Of a stretch of DNA of 64,000 nucleotides, positions 9,836-19,444 are shown in pieces. The stretch comes from Maribacter thermophilus. Its GTDB lineage: Bacteria > Bacteroidota > Bacteroidia > Flavobacteriales > Flavobacteriaceae. The first letter of the stretch is position 1; the number at the start of each line of letters is the position of its first letter. Location: the NCBI RefSeq assembly GCF_001020565.1, contig NZ_LDAS01000001.1:1154402-1218401 (forward strand), written 5' to 3'. The position numbers and the translations under genes were made by a program. The notes beneath the pieces were generated by a model, which was not told the origin of the DNA, did not search any database, and was given only the letters and a program-made list of their open reading frames with translations.

Positions 9836-12800
9836 TTATAAGGATAAGTTTACGCCAAGTACCAAAGAGCTGGCTACGGGATATTTGGCCCTATCTACAC
9901 CAAGATCGGTTCTTGACCCCTTGGTCTGATACATCTCTGGATCAAAACCACGGTACGAAGTAAAAGTGTACAAGTTTTCGGCGCTAATGTACAAGCGCAA
10001 GCGCTCTATCTTTAATTTTTCTACCACACTTTTTGGCATAGAATAGCCTAATTGAACGTTTTTGATTCTTAAGAAAGAACCATCCTCTACCATACGTGAA
10101 GAACTTCTCGTGTTTTGGTTCACATCATCTCGGGTAACCCTTGGTACAGAGTTAGAAGTACCTTCACCCGTCCATCTATCCAAAATATAGGACCATTTAT
10201 TATATGGTTCAGAAGCAGTCTCTAACTGACGGATCATACCGTTATAAATATCGTTACCGTAAGAACCGTATAAACGTAGGCTAAAATCAAGGTTTTTATA
10301 GTTGGCCTGTGCATACGCAGAAAAAGTAAAATCGGGGTTCGGGTCACCTATATAGGTACGGTCTTGATCATCTAAAACACCATCTTCGTTAACATCCTTG
10401 AATCTGATATCCCCTGGTTCTGCATTTGGTTGTATCCCATGTTCCGTGATATCGGCTTCATTTTGGAAAAGACCATCTGCCACATACCCAAAAAATTGAC
10501 TTACAGGCTTACCTACCTCGGTACGTGTCCATCTTTCCCCCAAATAATCTTGATCGCTCCAAATATAATCTACGGTACCCAAGTCTTTCACCTCGTTTTT
10601 GATCTTGGTAAAGTTTCCTCCTATATTATAGGTAAATGCCTTATCGGATGGAGATTGATAGTCCAAAGCCAACTCAATACCAGAGTTTCTAATCTTACCT
10701 ACATTGGTGTAAGCTGTTGTAGAGTAACCCGAAGTAGCAGGTGCAGGCAAGGTCAATAACATATCTTCGGTATCTTTTATAAAGTAGTCTGCCGTAAAGG
10801 AAACACTGCTATTGAACATTTTTACATCAACACCAAAGTTGCTCTGAATAGTGGTTTCCCAAGTAACATCTGGATTAGATGCCGCATTTGGCGCATAACC
10901 TGCCACTGTAGATTGCGACGTTCCGAAAGGATAATAAACCAAGTCAAGATTATTGGCCCATGGATAGTTGCTATAAATATCCTGGTTTCCCAATTTACCA
11001 TAACTCGCACGTAACTTAACATAGTTAAAAGCCTTTACGTTTTCAAAGAAATTTTCTTCGCTCACGATCCAGCCCCCCGATACAGATGGGAAGGTTCCAA
11101 AACGGTTTGATTCTCCAAATCTGGAAGAGCCATCACGTCTTACGTTCGCCTGAAAAAGGTATCTGTTCTTATAGTTGTAGTTAATTCTTCCTAAATACGA
11201 CATTAAAGCATATTCTGAAGTTCCACCACTATTGTCCCTGGTACCTGTTCCTGCATCTAAATACCAAATATATTCCTGATTGTTAGGATAGTCTTTTCTA
11301 CTGGCATTTAACGTTTCGTATTTATCTTCTTGTTTGGTAATACCTGCCAAAACATCAAAATGATGATCTTCGCCAAGGTCAAAAGTATAATTAACGGTAT
11401 TTTCCCATACCCAAGTCGTATTCAACGAAGATGTTTCAAAAAGCTGGTTCTGTATTGCCTGTGTACTACCCTCTATATAGGTAGGGTCAAAGTTTTTTCC
11501 TTTAGAATATAAAAAATCATACCCAAAAGAACTTTTAAAGGTGAAATTGGAGACAGGTGTGTACTCTAAGTAAGAGTTACCCAACATTCTGTATGTTTTT
11601 CGAGTATCGTAGTTCAACAAAGCCAAACGCACAGGGTTTCCTCCATCGCCCACATACTCTGCCGGTCCGATGTTTCCTCCCCAATTGCCATCGGCATCCT
11701 TCACGGGTACCATAGGTCTTTCCCTTAGTGCACCAAAAAGTACACTGGTCCATGAATGATCGTCGGGCACCACATCTTGGGTACTTGTAGACAAAGATAA
11801 ATTGGTACCTATCTTAAACTTGTCAGAGAACTTGGTGCTACCATTGATACGGGCAGATATTCTTTCGAAACCACTACCTATAACAATACCGTCCAGACCA
11901 TAGTATCCTAGAGAAAATAAATAATCCGATTTTTCGGATCCCCCTGAAAATGTAAACTGATGATTTTGGATGGCGGCGTTTCTGAACACTTCATCTTGCC
12001 AATCGGTATCGGTAGGGTATTTTCTTCCTTCACCATAATCACTGGGGTCTCCCCAAAACTCATCGTCTGGAAGGCCAGAGTTCCTATATGCTTCCTTGGT
12101 GATCATAACATAATCGTGCGAATCCAAAACATCTATCTTGTTGGCCGCTTGTTGAAAACCGTAATAACTTTCAATATTAATTTTTGATACACCTGCCTTA
12201 CCCTTTTTGGTGGTTATTATGATTACCCCATTGGCAGCTCTTGCCCCATATATTGCGGAAGCAGCGGCATCTTTAAGGATGGATATCGAAGCAATGTCGG
12301 ATGGGTTCACAGAACTGATTCCCGATTTTGTCGGAAAACCATCTATTACGTACAATGGATCATTGTTACCAAAAGTACCTGTACCACGAATTCTAACGGC
12401 AATGCCGCCTCCTGGCTCACCAGAATCTGCCGTAATCTGTACCCCGGCAACTTTACCTTGTAGAGCTTGTGATACCGTAGGAACAGAACTTTCTTTTAGT
12501 ACATCCTCATCCACAAAACCCACACTACCCGTAAGGTCTTTTACTTTTTGCTTTCCATAACCAACAACCATAACCCCTTCTAAAGAATTGGCCTCTGGTT
12601 CCATTACTATTTTTAAATTGGATTGGGCTCCTACGGTAATTTCCATTGTCTTGTATCCTAAATAGGAAATTACCAATACCGAACTTTCTGAAGGAACTTC
12701 GATTTTGAAATTACCATCAAAATCGGTGGTAGTACCCGTGGTGGTACCTTTAATTACGACCGCGGCACCTGGTAAGGGAATACCTTGATCATCGATAACG

Positions 12801-12943
12801 TTACCCGTTATCTCCTTTTCTTTTCCGTCTGACGACAATGCCAGATCATTGTTGGCACTTGCGCTGGACACAAAAGCCACATAACAGACCAAAAAGCCTA
12901 TAAGCTTGGTCTTAGTGATTGCGCTTTTAAATTGTTTCATCAT
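9836..12943 (-). CDS. SusC/RagA-family TonB-dependent outer-membrane transporter
   Basis: This protein of about 1035 residues has a signal peptide, an N-terminal carboxypeptidase-regulatory-like domain (GNVIDDQGIPLPGAAVVIKG, ~residues 50-130), a TonB-dependent plug with the SusC-type LQGKVAGVQI and IRGTGTFGNNDPLYVIDG motifs, and a 22-strand barrel ending in LVLGVNLSL. Importers of this type take up oligosaccharides with the SusD lid, powered by TonB. I chose the Met pair that precedes KQFKSAITKTKL at 12940-12943 rather than an upstream in-frame ATG at 12973, because the signal peptide then starts with its basic region directly. It heads the operon, 240 bp downstream of the regulator gene. Confidence 0.96.
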   Translation of the reverse strand: MMKQFKSAITKTKLIGFLVCYVAFVSSASANNDLALSSDGKEKEITGNVIDDQGIPLPGAAVVIKGTTTGTTTDFDGNFKIEVPSESSVLVISYLGYKTMEITVGAQSNLKIVMEPEANSLEGVMVVGYGKQKVKDLTGSVGFVDEDVLKESSVPTVSQALQGKVAGVQITADSGEPGGGIAVRIRGTGTFGNNDPLYVIDGFPTKSGISSVNPSDIASISILKDAAASAIYGARAANGVIIITTKKGKAGVSKINIESYYGFQQAANKIDVLDSHDYVMITKEAYRNSGLPDDEFWGDPSDYGEGRKYPTDTDWQDEVFRNAAIQNHQFTFSGGSEKSDYLFSLGYYGLDGIVIGSGFERISARINGSTKFSDKFKIGTNLSLSTSTQDVVPDDHSWTSVLFGALRERPMVPVKDADGNWGGNIGPAEYVGDGGNPVRLALLNYDTRKTYRMLGNSYLEYTPVSNFTFKSSFGYDFLYSKGKNFDPTYIEGSTQAIQNQLFETSSLNTTWVWENTVNYTFDLGEDHHFDVLAGITKQEDKYETLNASRKDYPNNQEYIWYLDAGTGTRDNSGGTSEYALMSYLGRINYNYKNRYLFQANVRRDGSSRFGESNRFGTFPSVSGGWIVSEENFFENVKAFNYVKLRASYGKLGNQDIYSNYPWANNLDLVYYPFGTSQSTVAGYAPNAASNPDVTWETTIQSNFGVDVKMFNSSVSFTADYFIKDTEDMLLTLPAPATSGYSTTAYTNVGKIRNSGIELALDYQSPSDKAFTYNIGGNFTKIKNEVKDLGTVDYIWSDQDYLGERWTRTEVGKPVSQFFGYVADGLFQNEADITEHGIQPNAEPGDIRFKDVNEDGVLDDQDRTYIGDPNPDFTFSAYAQANYKNLDFSLRLYGSYGNDIYNGMIRQLETASEPYNKWSYILDRWTGEGTSNSVPRVTRDDVNQNTRSSSRMVEDGSFLRIKNVQLGYSMPKSVVEKLKIERLRLYISAENLYTFTSYRGFDPEMYQTKGSRTDLGVDRAKYPVASSLVLGVNLSL

Positions 12944-13096
12944 AAATAATAGATTTAAGTTAGCTTGATCCAAACCTTTTATATTAGGTTCAACAAATAC
13001 AGATAAAAGTGTGCATTTGTTCTTTGTAAAATTATCGGTATCCTATGCCGCAAAACTTATAATCCCATATCAAATGCTTATAAAATAGTATCATAT

Positions 13097-13132
13097 CCAT
13101 AATATTTATGGGGTTTACAAAGCATTTGTAAA
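13097..13132. promoter_or_regulatory. Two adjacent dyads between the hybrid regulator and susC
   Basis: CCATAA-TAT-TTATGG (13097-13111) is followed, after 2 bp, by TTTACAAA-GCA-TTTGTAAA (13114-13132). Both are perfect inverted repeats with 3-bp centres. A further single TTTGTAAA half-site occurs at 13024-13031, closer to susC. Their place upstream of susC and downstream of the AraC-type regulator gene suggests an operator for that regulator or the susC promoter region. The second dyad could alternatively end the regulator transcript, but it lacks a T-run on the minus strand. Confidence 0.4.
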
Positions 13133-13184
13133 AATGATGACTTATGTATAATAAATAGATGAGTTTTTTAAAGAGGAGAATTTC

Positions 13185-16100
13185 TCAGTCTTTTCTATAC
13201 TCTTTTGGACTACATCCGTACGCTTCTTTGAAGCATCTGGAAAAGTAACTTGGTTCTTTAAAACCAGAAAGAAACGCAATTTCAGAAATCTGGAATTTAT
13301 CTTCTTCCAGTAACAAGACCGCATACTTTAAACGAATGGATTTAATAAAATTGTTGGGGGTAAGTCCGGTCAATGCCTTTACTTTTCTAAACAATTGGGC
13401 TCTGCTCACCCCTACTTCGGTGGCCAACATCTCTAAGGTAAGGTTTTGATCCTGTATATTGTCTTCGATAGTTTGTTTCAGTTTGTGCAACAACTTTTCA
13501 TCAACCGAGGTCGCCGTTACCTTTGAAGGTTCTAAAATTTTGGCATTTTGAAACATCAATCTAAGCTTTTCCCTATTTTTTATAAGGTTATTGATCTTGG
13601 CAACCAATATATCGCTATTAAAGGGTTTGGTTATATAAGCATCGGCCCCAGAATTTATACCTTCTACCACCTGCTGGTCTATAGCTCTGGCACTAAGCAA
13701 TATTATAGGTATGTGGCTCGTTTCAAAATCATCTTTAATTCGTTTACAAAGCTCAAGACCATTAATTTCGGGCATTAGAATATCGCTAACCACTACATCG
13801 GGGTTTTCTTCCTTTATTAGGTCAATTCCTTCTAAACCATTATTTGCGGTAAAGACATTAAAACTATTTTGCAAAATGCGTTTTAAATAGATCCGCAATT
13901 CGTCATTGTCCTCTATAATGGCTACACTATAATCTTTCTTTTCTATTGTTTTAAATTGTTCTTCGCTAGTAGTGGCATGCAATGTTTCTGTATGAACATT
14001 GGGCATTACCGATTGCGGTACCGCCGTTTTAGAAACTTTATATAGATCGTTGTTTTTAGGCAATAGTATCACAAACGAAGCTCCTTTGTTCTTTTTACTT
14101 TTTAACAAAACGGAGCCATGGTGCATCTCGGCAAGTTGTTTTACCATGTATAGCCCGATTCCCGTACCGGAACTAACGGTATCTTCTTGATAAAAACGAA
14201 CAAATATATCCTTCATTTTTTCTTCGGATATTCCCCCACCATTATCCTGAACCTTTATATACACATAATTGTTCAGATCTACTTGCTCTTTTTTTCCACA
14301 AATAAGTTTGTATTGATGCCCTTGAAATTTCTTTTTCTTTTCTCTTAACTCTCCGATCGACACCTTCACCTTACCTTTATTATCAACGGCCTTAAAGGCA
14401 TTTGACAATAAATTATAGAGTATCTTCTCTACCTTGTCCTTGTCATAAAACATGAGTATTGGTGTGGTCGGTAGATCTATCTTATAATGTATATTCTTGA
14501 TCTTTGACATATGCACGAACGAATTGGCAATTTCGTGAACGGTCTCTACCATATCGCCTTGGCCTATATGCAGGTCTAATTTTCCGTATTCATATTTTCT
14601 AAAATCCATTATTTGATCTACCAGCATACGCAACCGTTCTACATTGGTTTTAACAATGCCCAACAATTCGTTATCGCTGCCCATTCTTTTTTGCCTAATC
14701 AAACTTTGTATAGGATCCAATATCAGGGACAACGGAGTTCTTAGTTCATGGGAAATATTAGTAAAGAAGACTAGTTTGGACTCATTGATCTCGGAGAGTT
14801 TTTTACGCTCCATTTCTTGGATCTTCAGTTCATTTCTACTGTCTCGTATCTTTATAAGTACCAGCACAAACGATGCTATTACGGACAAACCGATAAAGTA
14901 CCACAATAATCTCATCCACCAAGTGGCATACCAAGCTGGCAATACCTCGATATCAAAAACAAGCTCTTTAGGGTTCCAAACTCCATCGTTATTAGTTCCC
15001 ATGAGGTGAAACTGATAATTGCCCTTCGGAAGATTTGCGTAGTTAATAGACCTCTTGTTTCCTAAATAGCGCCAATCGGCATCTACCCCTACCAACTTAC
15101 ATTTATAATAATTATTGCTCGAATATGGCAAGTGTAACGAGGCAAATTCCAATCCAACAGTATTTTGCCCGGATTTTAGGGTTATGGCCTTTGTATAGGA
15201 TATTTCCTCTTTTAATATTTGATTCTGGTCATTGGCTCTTACCTGTTTACCATTAACGTTTAATTTGGTCAACACGAGATTTGGGCGGTAGTTATTTTTA
15301 TGTATTTCTACAGAAGAATCATACCTATTTAACCCATTGGCTCCTCCAAAATATAAGTTTCCCGAACTACCGCGATGTACAGAGTTTCCGTTGAACTCCA
15401 AAGATTGTAAGCCATCTTTAACACCAAACCTTTCTAGTTCATCGGTATTTATGTCATAAGTGAACAACCCGTTATTGGTACTTGCCCATAGTCTGTTCTT
15501 TGCCCGGTCGTAAAGTATACCATAAACATACCCTGCTCCCATGCCCAAAGATTCGGGTGACCTGTTCAAAGAAAAGAAAGGCATAATTTCTTTCTTGGAC
15601 ACATCTATTTCGCAAATCCCAAAATTTGTACCCACCAGAACTTTGTTGCCCGAGACTTCACAAAGGTTATAGGATTCATAGTTCTCGAAATACTGTTTAT
15701 AGGTTTCGGGAATTCTAATGATCTTAAAGTCCAACGGTTTTCCAATATTCATGTACTTAGACATGTGTATACTGTAATCTGCAAATTCTAAATAAGCCAC
15801 CCTACCGTTCAACGTACCAAACCATATCCTATCTTTACTATCCAATAGCATAGAGTATATAATTTTGTTATCCAGCGAAGTTTGCACCGAAGTATTGGTC
15901 ACCTGCCTTAATACCCCTGAAGCGGTGTACACATATAATCCATTAGAGGTACTGATCCATTTATTGGTGTCTTTGTCCTCTAAAATAGCATAGACGTTTT
16001 CACCGGACAAAAGGCTTGGTCTTTGATGGTAAAATTGATCTCTAAGTTCCTTATTAATTATTATGGGCTTTTTTATAATATAAATGCCATTTTGGGTGCC

Positions 16101-17396
16101 GACCCACACGAACCCTTTTTTATCTTGAACAACAGACCTTATATGCCCTAAAGCGTTGTTTATATTTGGTGACACATGTAACTGCCTATCCTTATTTAAG
16201 ACAAAAAGCCCCTTACCACGTGTACCTATCCATAAATTAGAATCGGTATCTTCCAATATGCCATGAACATTGACAATTTCTGAATCATTTTCACCGCCTT
16301 GTTCTATTTTATTGATAACATGAAACCTACGCTCTAGGGTAACTACGGTATTTACTCCTGCATCGGTACCTACAACGATCATTCCCGAAGGGTCTTCGTA
16401 CAGTGCTCTTACAAAATCGTTGTTTAGTGTATTGGCATAATTTATCTTATGTCTATAATTCTTCCAATTTTCTGTTTCCTCGTGAAAAACAAACAAACCT
16501 TCACCCTCCGTACCTATCCAAATTGCGCCGTTTACATCTTCCAAAAAATTATTAATCACCCCAGCATTGGGCCAATTACTATATTTATTTGAAATTGGCC
16601 TTAATTTTAAGGGTAAATCTTTGACTATATCTTCTTCCTTAAATTCGGAATAATATGTTTCCCCATCCGCAAAAACAAGCAGATCATTAGACTTGGTAAG
16701 ATACAGTGTCCTGCAATTTTTTGGAGTGCCTTTCTCCTGCTCCAATACCATATCTACATTTTTTGCAATGGTATTACCCTGTCTGACAAAGAAAATACCC
16801 GCCGATGTTCTAATCAATGCCCCCATGTACGCCACCATAACCTGATATACATCTGGAAGAACACCTGTATTATCATACCCTTCGAATTGAATCTCTTTTA
16901 TCGTATGTGACCCTTCTTTTTGCAATTTTACCAAAAAAAGTCCGTCAATAGTGCCCACATAAACGCCCTTATCATTAACATCTAAAGAGGTAATGTAATT
17001 ACTGTGTTCAGGATTGGTTTCGGACGGAAAAATGTAATCAAAAGTACCTTTGGACCTATTCAATATATTTAGACCGTTCTTGGTACCAACCACTAAAAAA
17101 TCATTGAACCCGTTTACCGCCGTTACCCACGGATTGCTAAGCCCGGTCTTATCGTTAAAAGTGTTGGAAAAAATTTCATAGTCGTACCCGTTATACCTAT
17201 ATAGACCGTCCATTTTGCCTATCCATAAAAAGCCCTTATCATCTTTGTAAAAAGAAGACGTTACGTTGTCGGTAATATCCAATTTATCGGAGAGCGAGCT
17301 GATCTTATAGTCAAAATCCTGTCCAAAACAAGCAGTAAAGGCCACTAGGACGAAAAACGCAAAACAGTATAAATTAGTTTTCTTAACAAACATCAA
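13185..17396 (-). CDS. Hybrid two-component system sensor/regulator (HTCS) of the polysaccharide locus
   Basis: This 1403-residue protein combines a full two-component system. It has a signal peptide (~1-25), a periplasmic double beta-propeller of repeated DxxGxxWIGT-type units (~30-750), a Y_Y_Y domain (~760-825), one membrane helix (~835-857), HisKA with phospho-acceptor His883 in ISHELRTPLS, HATPase with QDNGGGIS and GTGIGLYMVKQL, a receiver domain with Asp1205 in VVVSDILMPEI, and a C-terminal AraC-type DNA-binding domain ending near KEYRKD. In Bacteroidota such proteins sense an oligosaccharide released from the target glycan and switch on the neighbouring susCD operon. All key phosphotransfer residues are present, so it should be functional. 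Confidence 0.97.
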   Translation of the reverse strand: MMFVKKTNLYCFAFFVLVAFTACFGQDFDYKISSLSDKLDITDNVTSSFYKDDKGFLWIGKMDGLYRYNGYDYEIFSNTFNDKTGLSNPWVTAVNGFNDFLVVGTKNGLNILNRSKGTFDYIFPSETNPEHSNYITSLDVNDKGVYVGTIDGLFLVKLQKEGSHTIKEIQFEGYDNTGVLPDVYQVMVAYMGALIRTSAGIFFVRQGNTIAKNVDMVLEQEKGTPKNCRTLYLTKSNDLLVFADGETYYSEFKEEDIVKDLPLKLRPISNKYSNWPNAGVINNFLEDVNGAIWIGTEGEGLFVFHEETENWKNYRHKINYANTLNNDFVRALYEDPSGMIVVGTDAGVNTVVTLERRFHVINKIEQGGENDSEIVNVHGILEDTDSNLWIGTRGKGLFVLNKDRQLHVSPNINNALGHIRSVVQDKKGFVWVGTQNGIYIIKKPIIINKELRDQFYHQRPSLLSGENVYAILEDKDTNKWISTSNGLYVYTASGVLRQVTNTSVQTSLDNKIIYSMLLDSKDRIWFGTLNGRVAYLEFADYSIHMSKYMNIGKPLDFKIIRIPETYKQYFENYESYNLCEVSGNKVLVGTNFGICEIDVSKKEIMPFFSLNRSPESLGMGAGYVYGILYDRAKNRLWASTNNGLFTYDINTDELERFGVKDGLQSLEFNGNSVHRGSSGNLYFGGANGLNRYDSSVEIHKNNYRPNLVLTKLNVNGKQVRANDQNQILKEEISYTKAITLKSGQNTVGLEFASLHLPYSSNNYYKCKLVGVDADWRYLGNKRSINYANLPKGNYQFHLMGTNNDGVWNPKELVFDIEVLPAWYATWWMRLLWYFIGLSVIASFVLVLIKIRDSRNELKIQEMERKKLSEINESKLVFFTNISHELRTPLSLILDPIQSLIRQKRMGSDNELLGIVKTNVERLRMLVDQIMDFRKYEYGKLDLHIGQGDMVETVHEIANSFVHMSKIKNIHYKIDLPTTPILMFYDKDKVEKILYNLLSNAFKAVDNKGKVKVSIGELREKKKKFQGHQYKLICGKKEQVDLNNYVYIKVQDNGGGISEEKMKDIFVRFYQEDTVSSGTGIGLYMVKQLAEMHHGSVLLKSKKNKGASFVILLPKNNDLYKVSKTAVPQSVMPNVHTETLHATTSEEQFKTIEKKDYSVAIIEDNDELRIYLKRILQNSFNVFTANNGLEGIDLIKEENPDVVVSDILMPEINGLELCKRIKDDFETSHIPIILLSARAIDQQVVEGINSGADAYITKPFNSDILVAKINNLIKNREKLRLMFQNAKILEPSKVTATSVDEKLLHKLKQTIEDNIQDQNLTLEMLATEVGVSRAQLFRKVKALTGLTPNNFIKSIRLKYAVLLLEEDKFQISEIAFLSGFKEPSYFSRCFKEAYGCSPKEYRKD

Positions 17397-17701
17397 CGGC
17401 CACGGAAAATTGAAATTATCAACCGCTAAAGTTAGTGAAATAGAATATGAATCCTCTCTTTTACAAGATTAATACGCCCCATATACATCGCAAGATTTTT
17501 TTCGCCATATAGTACCCATTATATCAATGGAATAAAACAAAATATGTAATGAAAAAAGCAAAAAAATTATATACACTGAGCGTATGACATATAATAAATG
17601 GTCTTTGTATATTTATAAAGTAACTACATAGAAAGTTTCTTCCCCCATTAAACAATCTAAATTTGTAAGCAACAAGAAAACAACCAACCAAAGAGCAACG
17701 C
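17397..17701. other. Divergent intergenic region (305 bp)
   Basis: This gap lies between the divergently transcribed hybrid regulator and the DUF6653-type gene, so it must hold both promoters. On the plus strand a TAAATTTG -7 element is seen at 17658-17665. I see no further coding sequence, no clear dyad and no RNA gene. A short minus-strand frame overlapping the next gene has no protein-like features. Confidence 0.5.
17658..17665 (+). promoter_or_regulatory. Bacteroidota-type -7 promoter element
   Basis: TAAATTTG matches the TAnnTTTG -7 consensus of Bacteroidota primary-sigma promoters. A TTTC at 17636-17639, 18 bp upstream, could be a weak -33 element. Transcription would start near 17672, leaving a leader of about 30 nt before the ATG at 17702. 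Confidence 0.45.
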
Positions 17702-18187
17702 ATGACTTTAGAAGAAAAAATAGCAAAAGCCTTCGGTCTTAAAGGCGATAGTTGGATGAGACATGCCAATCCATGGTCCGTTTGGACAAGGTTTATATCA
17801 TTGCCATTTATAATTTTGGCGGTATGGTCCAGGTTATGGATCGGTTGGTACTGCTTAATTCCAATACTGCTATTGATTGTTTGGATAAAAATAAACCCTA
17901 CACTATTTAAAAAACCAAAAAGCTTTGATAATTGGGGCTCAAAGGCTGTACTTGGTGAAAAATATTGGTCCGAAAGAATAAAAAACCGAATTCCGAAACA
18001 TCATAAAACACCTGTCTTAATTCTTACCATCTTACAAATCATAGGTGCTATCGTTCTAATATTCGGTCTATGGAAACTAAAAATAGATTGGACCATAACC
18101 GGAACCATAATTGTTTATTTTGCCAAAATGTGGTTTTTAGATAGAATGGTTTGGGTATTTGAGGATATGGCAGCAAACACTAAATAG
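17702..18187 (+). CDS. DUF6653-type membrane protein
   Basis: This 161-residue protein starts with MTLEEKIAKAFGL and carries WMRHANPWSVWTRF, which I associate with the DUF6653 family of small membrane proteins (recognition by memory, not by search). There are three to four predicted membrane segments (~31-60, ~101-120, ~126-145). The function of the family is unknown. It stands 67 bp upstream of two DUF3592-type genes; the spacing allows cotranscription. Confidence 0.75.
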   Translation: MTLEEKIAKAFGLKGDSWMRHANPWSVWTRFISLPFIILAVWSRLWIGWYCLIPILLLIVWIKINPTLFKKPKSFDNWGSKAVLGEKYWSERIKNRIPKHHKTPVLILTILQIIGAIVLIFGLWKLKIDWTITGTIIVYFAKMWFLDRMVWVFEDMAANTK

Positions 18188-18254
18188 CCGGAACAGTAAT
18201 TAAACGATATAAACTGTGATAAAAACACCTTACGATAGATTATAACCAAGTCCA

Positions 18255-18806
18255 ATGAAACATCTGATCAAGGCCTTATATTTTTTAACGTTGACCATAC
18301 TTTTTCTTTTTTTGGTACTGCAGGTAGTTCTCAGTTGCTATTCTTTCTATAAACCGCTGCAACGGATATTGGAAAACAATAGGTTTCTGTGGGAAAAGCG
18401 AGTCGCAAATATCGAGTTGGTCGAACTCGATAACCGTCCCAATCCCGATATGCCCAAAGAAACGTCGATGGTCTTCCCTATCAATGAATGTAAAATCAAA
18501 TATGCTTACGAATATAACGGTAAACACTATAGCAATATGCAAATAGGCCTTAATACCAAAAAAGAATACGATAGTAAATTTCATACAGAGCTGTACGGTA
18601 AATTAAAAGAGATGAATACGGTAGCTGTTTACGTTAATCCGGAAAATCCGGGACAATCGTCCATTCTTAAATACGACCTTGACCTAAAGGATATTGGAGC
18701 CGGCATTGCCCTGCTCATATTCCCTTTGCTTCTGGGGTATTGGATATATATAGGTAAAAAACATCCGGCCAATTATCTAGCGGACCAAATAAAAACGTTG
18801 TCATGA
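18255..18806 (+). CDS. DUF3592-type membrane protein (first copy)
   Basis: This 183-residue protein has a membrane segment near each end (~8-30 and ~152-168) around an extracytoplasmic beta-rich segment. The segment contains the DUF3592 pattern: a KIKYAYEYNGKHYSN strand and VAVYVNPENPGQSSIL. The family is of unknown function and is often found in paralogous runs. Its stop codon overlaps the start of the next gene by an ATGA, so the two are translationally coupled. Confidence 0.8.
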   Translation: MKHLIKALYFLTLTILFLFLVLQVVLSCYSFYKPLQRILENNRFLWEKRVANIELVELDNRPNPDMPKETSMVFPINECKIKYAYEYNGKHYSNMQIGLNTKKEYDSKFHTELYGKLKEMNTVAVYVNPENPGQSSILKYDLDLKDIGAGIALLIFPLLLGYWIYIGKKHPANYLADQIKTLS

Positions 18807-19294
18807 TCATCACATTTTTTATTGGCTTCACGGTTTTCTTTTTTGGGGTAAGCTCCTATATACTTGATAAAGGTTCGAAAAAATGGAATCGGACCATAGG
18901 AAGGATTGTACATTCGGAAATAAAGGAAAGAACGATGAAGGATTCGGACGGCCGAAAAGAAATAAGTTATAGGCCAGATTTGGAGTATGCTTATCGCCCA
19001 AACGGCCAAGAAAATGAAATTATCGGTAAAAAACTTTTCCCTTATTTTGAGTTCTGGTCTCCCAATAAAAAAGAGATAAAAGCCATATCGGACAAGTTAA
19101 AGGATAACACCCAGGTCTATGTCTTCCATCATCCTAAAAAACCCACCAAATCGTGCCTAATTGTGGGACATAACTATTATGTGTATTACGCGATTTCCGC
19201 AGGAATGTTCTTTATGGCCCTTGCCCTTGTCATATGGATCTATGAGCTAAGCGAAGACCTTACCTTGGTCATGGATCAAATTACCGCAAGATAG
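18803..19294 (+). CDS. DUF3592-type membrane protein (second copy)
   Basis: This 163-residue protein has membrane segments at ~2-20 and ~130-150. The soluble part has the same order of motifs as the preceding gene: GRIVHSEIK, then RPDLEYAYRPNGQE, then VYVFHHPKKPTKSCLIV, the DUF3592 layout. It starts inside the stop codon of the first copy (ATGA overlap). Function unknown. Confidence 0.8.
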   Translation: MIITFFIGFTVFFFGVSSYILDKGSKKWNRTIGRIVHSEIKERTMKDSDGRKEISYRPDLEYAYRPNGQENEIIGKKLFPYFEFWSPNKKEIKAISDKLKDNTQVYVFHHPKKPTKSCLIVGHNYYVYYAISAGMFFMALALVIWIYELSEDLTLVMDQITAR

Positions 19295-19444
19295 TCGGAC
19301 CAATGAAAGGGCCATCTATACGCATGGGTACATCCCCGCCAACACTATACAAAGTCAAGACAAAAAATCGCCAAAAAAATATAAAATAGTAGCTTTGGGC
19401 CCTAAAGAACGAAACTGGACAAGGAGTATAAAAACCCATACAGC

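Noticed and set aside
13114-13132. Terminator of the hybrid regulator gene
   Set aside because: No T-run follows on the minus strand and a second dyad adjoins it, so a regulatory site is preferred.
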